NCBI RefSeq assembly: GCF_001638985.1
Contig: NW_017265143.1
Span: 880,259 to 944,258 of the forward strand
Reading direction: 5' to 3'
Origin: Phycomyces blakesleeanus NRRL 1555(-)
Lineage: Eukaryota; Mucoromycota; Mucoromycetes; Mucorales; Phycomycetaceae
Length of the DNA stretch: 64,000 nt
In this document: piece by piece, positions 1 through 15,198 of the stretch
Position numbering within the stretch: the stretch's first letter is position 1
How the letters are laid out: each line of letters starts with the position of its first letter
Program-made: the position numbers and the translations under genes
Notes under the pieces: model-generated
The model's input: only the letters and a program-made list of their open reading frames with translations
Told to the model about the DNA's origin: nothing
The model's database searches: none

Positions 1-200
1 CGTGAGGAGGACCGTGAGGGCCATCGTGAGGACCATCGTGAGGACCGTCGTGAGGAGGACCGTGAGGACCGTCGTGAGGACCATCGTGGGGAGGACCATC
101 GTGGGGAGGACCACAGGGAGGACCGTGAGGAGGACCGTGAGGAGGACCGTGAGGAGGACCGTGAGGACCATCGTGATGGCCATTGTGAGGAGGACCATGA
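1..200 (-). repeat. Tandem Gly-Pro-His coding repeat
   Basis: Imperfect 9-15 bp units (gtgaggacc / gtgaggagg on the + strand) repeat through about 200 bp and translate on the minus strand as GPH, GPP and DGPH units. The array keeps the reading frame open and reaches the window edge, so its full length is unknown. Confidence 0.85.
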
Positions 201-1231
201 GCGCTCTTATCGCTGTTCAGTATTTCAACAGCGTATTCACCGTCATTGTTGAATGCAGTGAGGAAAACCTGATCTTTTTTATAGTTTACTCCGTTATAAA
301 GAGTAATGTTTATCACGACATCTGTATCATTAATATTTGGAGAGATCGATTTGACAATGTTAATGTTGCTTCCTGAGGAGAAGAATCCCTTTGAGAATAT
401 GATAGCCTTTTGGAACTTCTCGGGAGAGAAAGAAAATACGTGGGAAGTAATATCGGTAGCATTAATCTTACAGTCCCATGTTGGGATTGGAAGAGTATTG
501 TTAAGATCCTTGTTGATTAACTCCATGTTCTCACTGTTGTCATTCTCGTTTTTCTTTATTTCGTCGTCAGGGATAGGGTCAAAACGGAATCGATGGTGGC
601 TGGGAAGAGATCGATGTCCATCGGCAAGAACGGGGGTCTCTCCATCTTCTGGCGAGTCTTCCTTGTCATCGTGATGCTTTCCGTGCTTTCCGTGCTTTCC
701 ATGTTTGCTGTGTTTTCCATGCTGAACATGCTGAACATTCTTCTCGTGTTGTTCATGATGAACATGCTTCTCATGTTTTTCGTCTTTATGGTATTTTGCG
801 TGTTTGTGGTGTTTGTGGTGCTTATGGTGCTTTTCCAGGTGAGCATGGTGCTTTACATCGTGAGAATGATACTATAATTTAGGAGAAGAAGAAAAGAAAA
901 AGTTAATAAGAAATACGAATAATGCAATACACAAGTGTTACATACCCCCTGGGGACCAAATCTGGGACCGTGTTCCCATACATTTGGGTAATCAAACGCA
1001 TACTCAAGATCATGCATATATCCACAAAGCTGCCCAATTTCTCCGTGGTCATGCACTTCATGTGTCTCACAGGATGAAACAGCATTTTCCGGATACAAAT
1101 TGCCCTTTAATAAACGTATGGGACATGGTTAGTATTATTGTTATTATTTTTGGTTTCATTATTTGTTTTACCTCTGATCTGAAAAATGGAATCTGGGTCA
1201 ATGTGAGTAGAGCGATTGCACCTCCAATCAT
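1..1231 (-). CDS. Secreted His/Gly/Pro-rich repeat protein, C-terminus cut by window edge
   Basis: Exons read 1231-1172, 1104-946 and 871-1, all in phase 0, giving 363 residues before the edge. The first exon encodes a short hydrophobic leader (MIGGAIALLTLTQIPFF) that looks like a signal peptide. Exon 2 holds two Cys in a short His-containing segment. Exon 3 opens with a long His/Lys-rich stretch (KHHKHHKHHKHAKYHK and similar, about 671-860), then an acidic linker, then a roughly 110-residue ordinary-composition domain with one Cys and four N-x-T sequons. It ends in tandem Gly-Pro-His units (GPHGPPH type) that continue past base 1. The start at 1231 is the first ATG giving a leader that joins in frame. 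The family is unknown to me. Metal binding or a cell-surface role is an inference from the His content only. Confidence 0.7.
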
Positions 1232-3016
1232 GAGTGCCTTTTTAAAAGTTCGGCCTAAGAAGAAGGAAGAATAAGAGTTGTTAGGATCTTTGTGAGGTGA
1301 ATGTATAAAAGAGCATCTCTAGTTACATTTGCCATTGCTTTGGCATGATTGAGTTGGGAGAGGAGTAGGAATCTCCTTTTCTTCGGTTGGTAACGGTACG
1401 TAATCTCCTTTCTTTTCCATAGTGAAAATTGAAAAGGAAGAAAAAGAAAGAAAGGAAGAAAGAGAAGATATTTATTGACGGTACAAGGATTTTCTGTAGT
1501 TAGCACTGTTTTATAATGATTGGCTTTTGCGTTTTGTTCCGTAAAATTACGATACAAAAAAAAAACTGCCAAGACATTTGATCACTGCCAAATCGGGTTG
1601 AGTATCGTACAGCCAAGACATCATCCTCACACCTTCGGTATTAAGCGAATTTCGACAACACCACTCTTGGTGGATATAAGATGATGCAAGATATCACATA
1701 GACTATACCTATGATATTATTATTAACCAAGATAGTAGTGCAGAAAAGCAAATAGAGTAATTTTGGTGTTTCAATTGAATCAAGTATTGGTTCACTGTAA
1801 TGTCTTTTGGTTTAACTGTAACTAAATTTTTATTTTTATTTATATGATGTATTTTAATTGTAAGATTTTATTCAACTCCACTGAAACAAAGATTCTTTTA
1901 TTTTTTATTTTATTTTTATTAGTTACTATGCAATATGTTTGTGTGTGCGTGTGTATATGTTTATCTCTTGGATATAAACCAATTATTGATAGCATAATAT
2001 ACCAGTCTTTGGTTACTCATTTGAGAAATATGAAGAAGTATGTATTACTCTTCTTTCTTCTTGTAACATAGGTTCAGATTGTCGTATATACAATTTCCAA
2101 TTATAGACAATATAAAGGGTAATCTTTTTAAAGCCATTATCAGATCTGTCAAATTATATTCTAACAAATGAATTGTCGGCAAAGGTTTTTTTTTCTTCTT
2201 TTATATATTATTCCAACAATCCGATCGTTAGACCTTACAGACAACCCTTATCGGAAAAGCTAGTAACATCATTTAATTTTATATATACACAAGTTCTCAC
2301 TATAGCAACATTTGTATTGATAATAGTTATACAGAAAAAAAATACAAGCCTTTATTTGCTTTGTGCCTTGTTTTATTCTTGATCACAACACTCACAGCAA
2401 AACAATTATATTGTTTTTATCGCTTTTTATAGTGCTATGTTTTAATCAATTCCAAAAATGAAAAGGCGAAAAGGTCCACTTGTAATAGCTGATACTGATC
2501 AATACAAATTCATCGACATTAAGGTGTGATATTTCATCTGATTCATTCAAGGTAAAGTAAAAAAAAAAAAAAAAAAAACGAATGACTGGCAGAATCCACA
2601 GATAAAATATATAAAAATTATTACCAAATTAATATTAATTAGCTATATTCCACTCTGTACACTGTTTTAATATCTATATTTTGAAGATGCTCAAACTTTC
2701 AGGCATACTATAATTTGAATAAACATATGGGAAAGAGTAACATTAAAATATGTTTATCTATATATCTATATATATATATTAAAATTAAAAGAAACTACAA
2801 AATAAGTATCATATCATTCAGAACCCAAAATATTCAAAACTTTATATACCAACTTTTGGAATCAAATCAGAACAATCCAATTGAGTCCATGATGTCACAC
2901 ATCATTTCCATTCCGCCACGTATCTATTTTCTGAGCGGTGTTTGATCCACAATCCTCTCTCACTGGTTCCTGTTATAAGTACTCTAATCGTTATAACTAA
3001 AAAAGAACGCGCCATT
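1232..3016. other. Intergenic region between divergent genes
   Basis: About 1.8 kb of AT-rich sequence lies between the His-rich protein gene and SEC23 and should hold both promoters. A poly-A run is at about 2561-2578. No ORF here has splice-compatible extension or recognisable protein sequence. Confidence 0.6.
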
Positions 3017-5980
<2,964 letters not shown>

Positions 5981-6276
5981 ACAGTGTAACGACGACAAAA
6001 CGCGAGCATATCAGCACAGAATATCCATATTTATAATAACATACACATTTCTGAGCCTGTAATGCTTTCATAGCAACAGAAACAGAAACAAAATTAAATT
6101 GCTTTTCTTATATGTCATGTGAGGGTTAAAACAGATTGAATATAGTAAAAATGGTTAAAGCAAAAAACAGAAAAAAAAGAGGGTAGGTGTATAGAATATG
6201 ATGTACAATACAAATGAGTGAGTGTATGATCCATTTTGAATGTGTGATGAGAAAGGAAAGAATACAAAGTCTCGGA

Positions 6277-8084
6277 TTAGATTTCAAAGTCTTCACAGTG
6301 AAGATGTGGAATATTTTTACAGTTAGTGATGCTGGCAACTGTATTTTTTATGCTGCCATTAAAGCCTGGAGGTCCACAAGCTAAATATTATTATTATTAT
6401 TATTTAAAAAAAATTATCAGTAACACTAATCGAAGAGGAATAATATTAGCTGCTTACCAAAAACACCCAAAGTTTCGCTACGCATGGTCTTGAAAAATGA
6501 CTTCAAGTCTACACGCTTGTCTAAAACTATTGATGGTTGGACCTGTTTAGAGCTAGTATTCGTATTATCAGTCTCATTCTGCTTTATAAAACCACTGGTT
6601 TCCATGGTATATCTGGTCGCTTTCTCGTTATTCTCCATAGTTTCAGAAAATGCATCAATAGTCATGTTGGAGCAATCATCTTTCTGGCGAGTGACATAAA
6701 ATACAACATGAAGACAAGGAAAACGTTCAGGATTTTGCCGGTGGATGGACTCGAATCCATTCATGATTATCTGGATTTCGTCACGGAACCAGCTAAGTTC
6801 AGCAATAGAGCGCACAGACCATAAGAAATGGATGTTTTTTGTCTTTATTTTTGATTGAAGGCAGCGGTCGGGTTCTTCAATTAGGGTTTGGTAGAGTCCG
6901 CGTAAAAGACGAATACCAAAGGTGATTCCTGCGCCTCCGTTCATAATAGCAATCGTGTCATGTACGGTAAGCATGGTATTAGCGTGAAGGTCAATCGAGC
7001 CATTTCCGAATGGCCCACTCAGAAGTACAGTGAGTTCCTGGGAAGGGTCGATTTTTTCAAATAGTTTACGGGTCCAGTTTCCACGTACAGTAATATAGAC
7101 TTCTATCTTGTCACAAGCACCGTCTTCTGCTACATGGGCACTGGTGATAGTGAAAGGATGCCATTCGAACCAAGAGACCGAAGGGATACAGAGAGAAATG
7201 TACTGGCCGGGAGTATGTACCATTGGGCTCGAAAGACGAAGCGATAAACGTACGCACCGTTCTGGTAATATATCGACACGTGCATGGGCTACATGGGATT
7301 TGACGCACCAGCTGGAAAATACGTTTAAAAGATAAACAATAAGACCTGCCACAAAATATCGCATTGCATATGGCGTGTGCTTTGCAATGGCTCCAATGAA
7401 TCCAAATGCAAACAGATGGGTAAAAAGAAAGAGCTCATGGCTGTATTTCCGCAGAGGATAAATGCTGCCAACAAATACCAGCATTAAGCAAGCGTATCCT
7501 GCCAGGCCATAGTGTACCTTCATCAAAGCCAACTGAGAAGCCAAGAATACAGGAAATTTGACCCAAGATTTAATATGGAATGCCATGTGTATTGTTGAGA
7601 GTACAACCATTGATGTTCCTAGCATTCGGTGGAGAACATTGAGTTTCACCGGTGATATTCCTGTTAGTAGGCTCATAGCTGAGCTCTTTCCTGTAGATCC
7701 GAGTACAAATGGTACAATTGATAACGCAAGGAATCCAGCACGATTTGAATTCAAGGAAAGATCAGTATTGACCAATAGAAGAGGAATCCCGGTCGACAGG
7801 AGGACAATAAGCATCAGAAAGGTTCCAACCGGAGGGAATATCGATATGCGAGGTGCAACGGTGTACGAGCATTTGTTGATAATGTAGCGTTCGGTCCGGG
7901 AATATCTTTCAATGAGTGAGCCTAATGTTGATTGTTTGGAGCGAGAATGGTGATTCCATGTCATGAGGCCATTTCGAATGGTCAATAAGAATGTGAATCC
8001 GGCTAAGACTCCAGCAAGTGCTCCAGCATAAGACATGTTTCCATTCCAAGGGGTTTCCTCTGAATTCATGTTCATTCCCTCCAT
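6277..8084 (-). CDS. FRE-type ferric/cupric reductase transmembrane protein
   Basis: Two exons (8084-6458 and 6380-6277) give 576 residues. Joining them restores the NADPH-binding motif CGPPGF across the intron, and the chain then ends in EDFEI. Family members are plasma-membrane flavocytochromes that pass electrons from cytosolic NADPH through FAD and two haems to extracellular Fe(III) or Cu(II). Visible features are several hydrophobic helices, paired haem-ligand His (about 152/166 and 223/236), the FAD motif HPFTITS, and nucleotide-binding segments GPFGNGS and NGGAGITFG. The ATG at 8084 sits in a good context (ACCATGG). An in-frame TTG lies 12 codons upstream but is unlikely to be used. 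The N-terminus starts MEGMNMN, a Met-rich stretch. Metal specificity cannot be decided from sequence. Confidence 0.93.
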
Positions 8085-9071
8085 GGTAACTGTTATGTTG
8101 AAGATAAAAGAGAAAAGCAATGCAATCTAACAAGAAAGTCCGCAAAAAATCGAACTTGGTAACCAATCTTCCTGAGTTTTAAAGATTGTTAGTCCAATCA
8201 TTGTCTCAAAGAAAGCAAAAAAACCGCAAGTCTGTTTTGAATCCAAACAATATATTCCCATCCGTCAAAACAGTCTCTGTTTACAGAAAAATTGAGGTTC
8301 TATTTATCAGCAGATTCACATTTACATTGAACCTTTTTTTATATATATTTTATATATAAAAAGGAGGTCTTTACTTTCACTAAGAATAAACTGAGATATC
8401 TCCTTAATGTTATCACTAAGTTTTTCTTTTATTTTGACTGTAGATGTTTTATACTACCATATTTAACTAAAAAGTAATATGTTTGATGTGATAAACGGCC
8501 GTTTAATTAGCGTAATATATATATTGAATTATACTAGCTATGTTCAATTGGGCTCATAACCAAGCTTTCTGACCGTCAGTAATACATGTACAGAATCTTT
8601 TAACAGCCACTACGCCACACCATACATGGATAAGTATGATAATTGACCCTGTCCTCTTGGAGCATGCATATAATGCTATGTTTCATAATTTAAGTTCTTA
8701 GGTAAGCAGCTGTTATATGCGACTTGATTCACAGAATATTTAAAAAACAAGAGAGGATCAGGTTAGTGACTCCACAAATAACCTTATACAATTACAATGA
8801 TTTTATTCGGACTTCTCTATTGTAAATATTTTCTAAAGATTAACTAATAAATAAATAAATAAAATGGCTATATTACTTGCTAGTAGGCTTCTAATACGTT
8901 TTCCAGGTTCTACTTATAAAATACTCTTATTATGTTCATGGAATCAAATAAATAATAGGCATATACCCAAGGACAGTTGTCCATCTTGATAAAGACATAA
9001 TTTCGTTAAAATACATACTAACAATTTATGTTTGTAGATTTACATTTTAAAATAGTATACAATATATATAA
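8085..9071. other. Intergenic, no gene seen
   Basis: About 1 kb of AT-rich sequence lies upstream of the reductase and downstream of the Old Yellow Enzyme gene. It holds only short homopolymer and TA-rich stretches. Confidence 0.6.
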
Positions 9072-10172
9072 TTATAACGAAGCTTGTCTATTTTCATAAA
9101 TCTTGTAATCGGTGTATCCCTTATTGCCAGGGGTATAAAACGTTGATCGATCGTAAGGTGTTAATTTCCATTGATGGCGTATTCTTTCTACTAAATCAGG
9201 GTTTGCGATGAATGCTCTTCCAAATGCCACAAGATCACCAGTAGCTTCAGAGTGTGATGTGGCCTTCTCCGGATCAAGTGTATAGCCACCAGCACTGATG
9301 AATGCACCCTTCCACACAGAACGGAAAGGATCCAATGTTTCGGTAGCAGTAGACCGATCGTCTGTGAAGAACTTCACTCGAGGCTCAACAATGTGCAAGT
9401 ATGACAGACCGGAGAGTCTGGTCTGTAGTTCTTTTACGATATATCCCCAGGTTTCATAGGGTGTCTCATCCTCCATGCCTTGGAACTCTGACCATGGTGA
9501 CAATCGAAGACCAGTTCGGTCAGCTCCGATTGCTTCACTTACTGCCTTGACAACCTCAAGTGTGAAACGAGTTCGGTTTTCGATTGAACCTCCATAGATA
9601 TCCGTTCTCTTGTTGCTAGAAGAGTTGATAAACTGATCCAAGAGATATCCATTTGCAGAATGTACTTCAACCCCATCAAATCCAGCTTCTAATGCATTCT
9701 TGGCTGCCTTAACGTAGTCTTGGGTGGTGGCATGAATTTCTGGGAGAGTTAATGCCCTGGGTACTTCATTGGGCTCACCAAATCTGTTTTTTCCAGGAAT
9801 AGCCAATTCTGAGGCTGATACAGGACGTTCGTTATTGGGCAACATGGACGATGACGAGGCGCGACCAAGATGCCACAATTGGAGAAAAATTACTCCACCC
9901 TTGGAATGGACCTCTTTGGTTACTTGTTTCCAACCTTCAATTTGAGCAGCTGTGTAGATTCCGGGAGCATTGGGGAATCCACCGGAAAGTTGGCTAATGA
10001 ATGTGGCTTCGGTGATTAGTAAGCCGCCATTGGTTGCACGTTGTCCGTAGTATGTTGCCATATCAGGGGTAGGTACACCTTCGCTGGAGGCTCTGAAACG
10101 AGTCAAAGGAGCCAAGACAATGCGATGCTTGAGAGAATGGTGACCGATTTTGACGGGAGAAAAGAGAGCCAT
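9072..10172 (-). CDS. Old Yellow Enzyme family NAD(P)H:flavin oxidoreductase
   Basis: A single uninterrupted 366-residue ORF begins at an ATG, MALFSPVKIG. OYE-family enzymes are FMN-containing TIM barrels that reduce activated C=C bonds of alpha,beta-unsaturated carbonyls with NADPH. The FMN/substrate motif LWHLGR is at about residue 99, and the anion-hole and proton-donor set HSANGYLLDQF has His171, Asn174 and Tyr176, equivalent to the OYE1 His/Asn/Tyr set. The conserved segment IYGGSIENRTRF and a C-terminal FGRAFIANPDL phosphate-binding segment are also present. The length suits a fungal or plant OYE. It has no intron although its neighbours do. The physiological substrate is not predictable. 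Confidence 0.96.
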   Translation of the reverse strand: MALFSPVKIGHHSLKHRIVLAPLTRFRASSEGVPTPDMATYYGQRATNGGLLITEATFISQLSGGFPNAPGIYTAAQIEGWKQVTKEVHSKGGVIFLQLWHLGRASSSSMLPNNERPVSASELAIPGKNRFGEPNEVPRALTLPEIHATTQDYVKAAKNALEAGFDGVEVHSANGYLLDQFINSSSNKRTDIYGGSIENRTRFTLEVVKAVSEAIGADRTGLRLSPWSEFQGMEDETPYETWGYIVKELQTRLSGLSYLHIVEPRVKFFTDDRSTATETLDPFRSVWKGAFISAGGYTLDPEKATSHSEATGDLVAFGRAFIANPDLVERIRHQWKLTPYDRSTFYTPGNKGYTDYKIYENRQASL

Positions 10173-10919
10173 GAAAAATATGAAGTGAAATGAACAACAG
10201 CAAAAAGAACAAAAGACACGGAGCGATTGAGAGAGAGAGAAAAAGATGACATTTTATATACAGGAGAATTGGCTTTCTATACATCTCACCCCGCCGGCAT
10301 CATAGATATTTAAATGCCAGCCAAGCTCGTCATTCAGGTCTTTGTTTATCTGCAAAAACTATCGACTTCTTGGACCCAAATGTCTTCTATTTTAGTCCAA
10401 AACGCTCGAGCCTTAATATCTTATTCTGATACAATTGGTTCCACAATATAATTTCAAGTTGTCCTTTTTTTCATTTAAACATTAAAAACAAAAACAAAAA
10501 CAGAAGGTAATACACACCCATCATTATTCTCACCTTTTTTGGAAAAAAGCATTTTATAGTTTTCTGGGCAGTCTATTGCCTGATTGTCAAAAGAAAGTCA
10601 AGTAAAAGCTTTTAGGTTTTGGAATCTTCTTAGCATTTTTATACCTGGGATCGAATCAAATTAGAAAAATGAGTTCAGTTAACTAAATGATAGTTTTTTT
10701 TTTTAATTTGTTTTAAAAGGTAAAGAATCATTCTTTCATTCAATATCATTGGCCGAGAGTTTAGAAACGCTGTATTATTAACATTATTTTTTTTAGTCTA
10801 CATTTCGCACTATATATACATACACATTTGATCTCCTTATATGTTACAGGTAAGATTCAATTCACACATGGTTTAATTATTAGTCAACCATATTTTGTAT
10901 CTGACAATTAAGTTTTTTT
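10173..10919. other. Intergenic, no gene seen
   Basis: This is AT-rich sequence upstream of the Old Yellow Enzyme gene. A CT-rich leader (minus strand, about 10180-10240) precedes the start codon. No other feature is recognised. Confidence 0.6.
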
Positions 10920-13260
10920 TTATTTAGTGAACAAATATTGGTAATCGGAAATCAATGACCAGTAAGTGCCAAACTTTGAAAAACTAATTATAGTTATAGA
11001 TCTATCTTCACCAAAAACAAAGCCAAAGTCCATAACCTCCTTACATTTGAAAGAGTCATCAACAAGGATTGCCTCAGCTGAGAGTATAAATGGATTGGTA
11101 TGGATATCTGTTAAGATTCCAGGGAGCCAGGAAGAAGTAGAAGTATTTGCTCGAACAAACACATATCTTTGCAAGACAACGCAACCGTCTTTACCGATAA
11201 TGATCTTTCCAATGAACAACCCACCGCTAGTAGAGAAAAGTCCAGTTAAGCCATTAACAATTTTTTATTTGTTGATGTAATAACTGTCTGTGACATTCGT
11301 ACGGGCGCCAAAAAAATGTTTCTTGAAGGCAACATTGTCTGCTTGCAAGTTCTTGATTTCGAATCCACTTTCGCCACGAACTACGCTCTCTTTTTTAATT
11401 CCATTTTCTTTCCAAGACTTTGTATACACAAAGTATAAGACATTGAAGATTTAGCGACAGATAAACTGTTTACCAAATCTTGAAGCAACATCCCGAGATG
11501 TATACAGTCGATTGGTCATGAAGAGATGTTCACGGATGAACTTGTTAAATTTTTCTGCGCTCTCCGTTTCATATTGAAGTGGGCATCAAAATCGTTGAAC
11601 ATCATCGAGCAAGTGGTGTAGAAGGTGGATCTTTGGCCTGAGAGAGAACTTCGGAGACTTTGCGTCAGTTTGACACAAGTGTTTATCCAGTACATATAAA
11701 GAATCCGTGAAGTTTGACAATGTATCTCTGAAGACGTATATATATTGCTCGTAGTTCGATTCAATACCGCGAAGGTATATAAGTGAGCATAGTTGTCCAA
11801 GGTAAATAAAACATTGAGAGAACATGTTTATACGTACAGTCGATTGAAGGAATAGTTTGCTGATAATTGTTGGTAGAACTTGGATAAGCTGTTTGTAATC
11901 CCTGCCAACAAATGATCCGCAATGTCGAAGATTGTTTCGAAATATTCTGGAATATGCATTCCGATTTCTACTAGGCATGATAATGTTACCAAGTGTATCC
12001 CTTTCTGCTACAGTGAGAACTTCTTTCATAAAGTAATCTACTAGATACTTGATACAACCAAGGGGAACGGTGTGGAGGACTTCTACTGGGCAATCTTTAG
12101 TCAGATCAAAGGAATTAAGTCGAAGAAACTCTTCACTACCGTTGACTGAGAAGCTTAGTGTGTCGGTTAGAATTTTATAGCGAGCTGCATTGGGGAGTTT
12201 TGATTGAATAACATCGTGTAGATGAGTCAACTCCCTTTTTTCAAAAGTATGAGAGATTTTTTGTTGCTGCTGCTGTTGCTGTTGTTGTTGTATTTTCTGC
12301 TTGTTGATTTAATTTTTCGGGAATTTTTGGTTTGAGAGAAAAGCATTTACGGCATGGATACTTCGAGTTTGTGCCTTTGTGCATAGCCAGTTGTGAATGT
12401 CTGGAGTTATCGGCAATAAGGAGGAGGAGAGGAACAACAAGAAGAACGTATTCATTGTGATCATATGAAAAGACTTCGATTCCAATTTCCAGCTTAACAA
12501 AATCATCAACAATTGGGCCCAGCATATCAAAAGCTTTCAAGTTTTTATCCGATATACAGATGAACAGAGTGTTTTCTCGTCGACTTTTCATTTCCAGAGG
12601 CATTGCAGCCATATACATCAAATAGCCATAAAAAACATTGTATTGCTTTGATTTGTTATCAGATGTATCGTCAGACCAAAGGAAAATGGGCGCTAGAACC
12701 ATCTTTAAATACTTTTTGGTGTTTGATGAGCCAGGAAGAATTCGTTTGAATTTGTTGCTGGAATGATTTTCAAACCAAAAACGAGAGATGACTTCTGTAA
12801 GGCCAGCAGTGAAGCCTGGAAGAGCAGACATTTGGTTCACCATGTCCGGGGCGACGGCGAGATGTTTTAGGTCCTTTGATGGTTCATTCATGCAAAACGA
12901 ATGATCTTCTCCCTTCTTGTCTTTCGCCTTGTACCCAACAGGACTTAGAATCTGAGCCTTTGGTTTAATACGTTGCTGAAAGTTGAGTATCCTATCTGGT
13001 GCTGGCAGGACTATAGGCTCTCTTGTTGACTCTTGAAGTTCCATGGTAAGTTTCAGCATATAATGGATCCTTTTTACCATGCGCTCGGAGCAAAGATGTT
13101 TATTGGCATAGGAAAACGCGTGAAGTAATCCTTCCATACTGGATTTGAATGGGTCTACCAGATCCGAAACACTGTCTAGTTCTTCTATATGGCTTGTTGT
13201 ATATCTTGATAGAATAATATCCTCTTCTGCATCAGAGATTGAATGCTGCAACTGAGTGGC
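10920..13260 (-). pseudogene. Decayed transposase gene, probably tnp2/CACTA-like
   Basis: Minus-strand coding relics run 13251-12241, 12230-11454 and about 11400-10920. The first has the segment WSDDTSDNKSKQYNV and a CRKCF motif. The second has CPVEVLHTVPLGCIKYLV, GRDYKQLIQVLP and RPKIHLLHHLLDDVQRF. I associate this order with a large family of transposase-like proteins in basidiomycetes and mucoromycetes. Breaks are visible: the frame shifts at a CAA/CAG repeat (about 12255-12295), a TGA at 11586-11588 falls where related proteins have the Gly of RFG, and a TAA lies near 11265. Reading past the TGA gives coherent sequence (FNKFIREHLFMTNRLYTSRD). No terminal repeats were identified, so the superfamily assignment is tentative. 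Confidence 0.65.
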
Positions 13261-13760
13261 GATACCTACTATGTATCCAAAAAGGAGATAAAGTGGTGCT
13301 TAATAAAAAATCCAACCTTAAAAAAACCCTTAAACTTCGGAAAACATAACAAAAATCTTACTAAAATTGCCTGCTTTTTTTTACCATAGTTTGTAGACAA
13401 ATTTTAATTAAAAAGAAATAATTGCTATTGTTCTCACTTTTCAATATTCTACTTATACTTGCTTTAATACCAAAGATAAAATAAAATACTGGCGCTCTTT
13501 TTTAATATTATTTTACTGTACCGAGAACTATTTCACTCACACAAGCACCCAGATATGATAAGTTTTTCTTTCATTTAATAATGGACTAATAGATTGTTTA
13601 TTTTAACTTTTATTATTCGGTTTACTTTGTAGTATTAAATACCAGAGTCTCTTTTTTCGTTTTAATATACGGTGACTTGCACATTATGTGGACAATTTTC
13701 TATAAAAAAATTATTTCAACTCAAAAGCACTGATTTTTCGATTCCAAACCATTCGAAATT
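13261..13760. other. Intergenic, 5' flank of the GCIP-like gene
   Basis: An AT-rich 500-bp gap lies between the 5' side of the transposase relic and the ATG at 13761. It probably carries the GCIP-like gene promoter. No specific site is recognised. Confidence 0.5.
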
Positions 13761-14969
13761 ATGGCAACCGAAGAAGACGTGCAAAGTAATAAGGAGCAAC
13801 AGCAGCAATAGTACCACCAGTAGAAACATTTTTTCTTAAAAAAATAAATTCTTTTCTGCCTTTCTTCTTCTGTTAATTCAATCATGACATGTCAATTTTA
13901 CATACATTCTATCTACCAGCCAAACTCAAGGCCTGCTGCGCCATGTGCATGGGTTATCTTAATGATCTCAAAGATACTCCCCAGATAGAAGAGTCAAAGG
14001 ACTTTGACTCCGTAAAATTCAAGGATACAATGGCTAAGCTTGGCCAGATTCTATCTCATGATGCTACCAAGCTTACCTTGGCTTGTAAGCCACCTCGTCA
14101 GCCTGCTGATGCAATCAAGATGATCCAAGGTAAAGAAAAAACTACATGAATAAACTAATAACGAGATAAAAATAAGGATAATTCAATACTCTGTAATTGT
14201 TTTTGATTTATATATTAATACATATTCTAAATAAATAAAGGCTAACTGTGTGTGTTTTTATTATTTATTTATTGGCGTCTTAGAAATATCGAACACTTTA
14301 TTCCGTCTGTTGGGCTTCTATCATTCTATTCCTATCTCAGCTGGCCGCGCATATCTTGCAGCTTACACAAGTCTTATGCGTGGAGTACTCCAAGGCACCC
14401 ACACCCTTTGTAGTACATTTAGCGGTGATGCTCCAACTTTTATGATCCCAACAGCGGTGTTGTGGGAGAACTGTGCTGCCTTGGGTAAAAGCCCCAAAAA
14501 CAATGAGGAAGCTGTACGAAAACTTTGGATTGGATTCGAAGAAACCTTGAAGGATGCTAAATCAGAAGCTCGCGAGATGCTTAATGAGGAAGAAGACGAA
14601 GATGATTTTGAGGATTCAGAAGACTCTGAAGAAGAGGAAGCAAAAGAAAAGCCAACCGAGGATCAAATTGCCGCAAAAAAGGCAATCACCGAGAAGTGTG
14701 TCCAGTTGACAGATTTAACCGTATTAATTTACAAGAAGATTGAGGTGCGCTGCCTTGATCTTGGCAGCATCGAGTGGTTAGATCGAGTGAGCGAACACGG
14801 TAACAATGTAGTAGACGAAACCGATGTTTTGATCTCGCAACTTTATGAAGAGGATGCGGATGCTATGACAGTATTCGTAAACAAACATGTAAAACAGTGC
14901 ATTGACCTGGTGAAGATTGCACAAGAAGTAGCTAAAGATGAGCATGCCAAATGGTTTGAGGTAAATTAG
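13761..14969 (+). CDS. Cyclin-D1-binding protein 1 (GCIP/DIP1)-like protein
   Basis: Exons 13761-13785, 13920-14129 and 14284-14969 join in frame to give 306 residues. The order [20 protein letters not shown], then [12 protein letters not shown], then [16 protein letters not shown] matches the N-terminal helical half of GCIP/CCNDBP1 proteins. A strongly acidic Glu/Asp/Ser stretch (about 14588-14645) separates it from a helical C-terminal half. In animals GCIP is a helix-loop-helix-like protein that binds cyclin D and dampens E2F transcription. Its role in fungi is not established to my knowledge. The first exon (MATEEDVQ) is short and less certain. The terminal codons GAG GTA AAT TAG resemble a donor, so a further exon cannot be excluded. 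Confidence 0.8.
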
Positions 14970-15198
14970 AATAAGAATAGAACAGAAATAGTATTATTAT
15001 AAGGTGTGTATGTAGAAGTATGAGTATTGAAACAAAAGGCTTTGGGTATTCTATAGATGTGCGCCACCAAATTGGAGACACTGACAATCAAAGCATGAAG
15101 AGGGAGAATGCTGCTGGGTCGGTAGATGCAAAAAAAAGACAAGTAAAAAAAGGAAAAAAGAAAGACAAAGCAATGATCAAAATGTACAGGGAGAGAGT

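Noticed and set aside
1255..1572. 105-codon minus-strand ORF upstream of the His-rich protein gene
   Set aside because: AT-driven composition, no recognised motif, and it ends just before the chosen start; more likely 5' flank.
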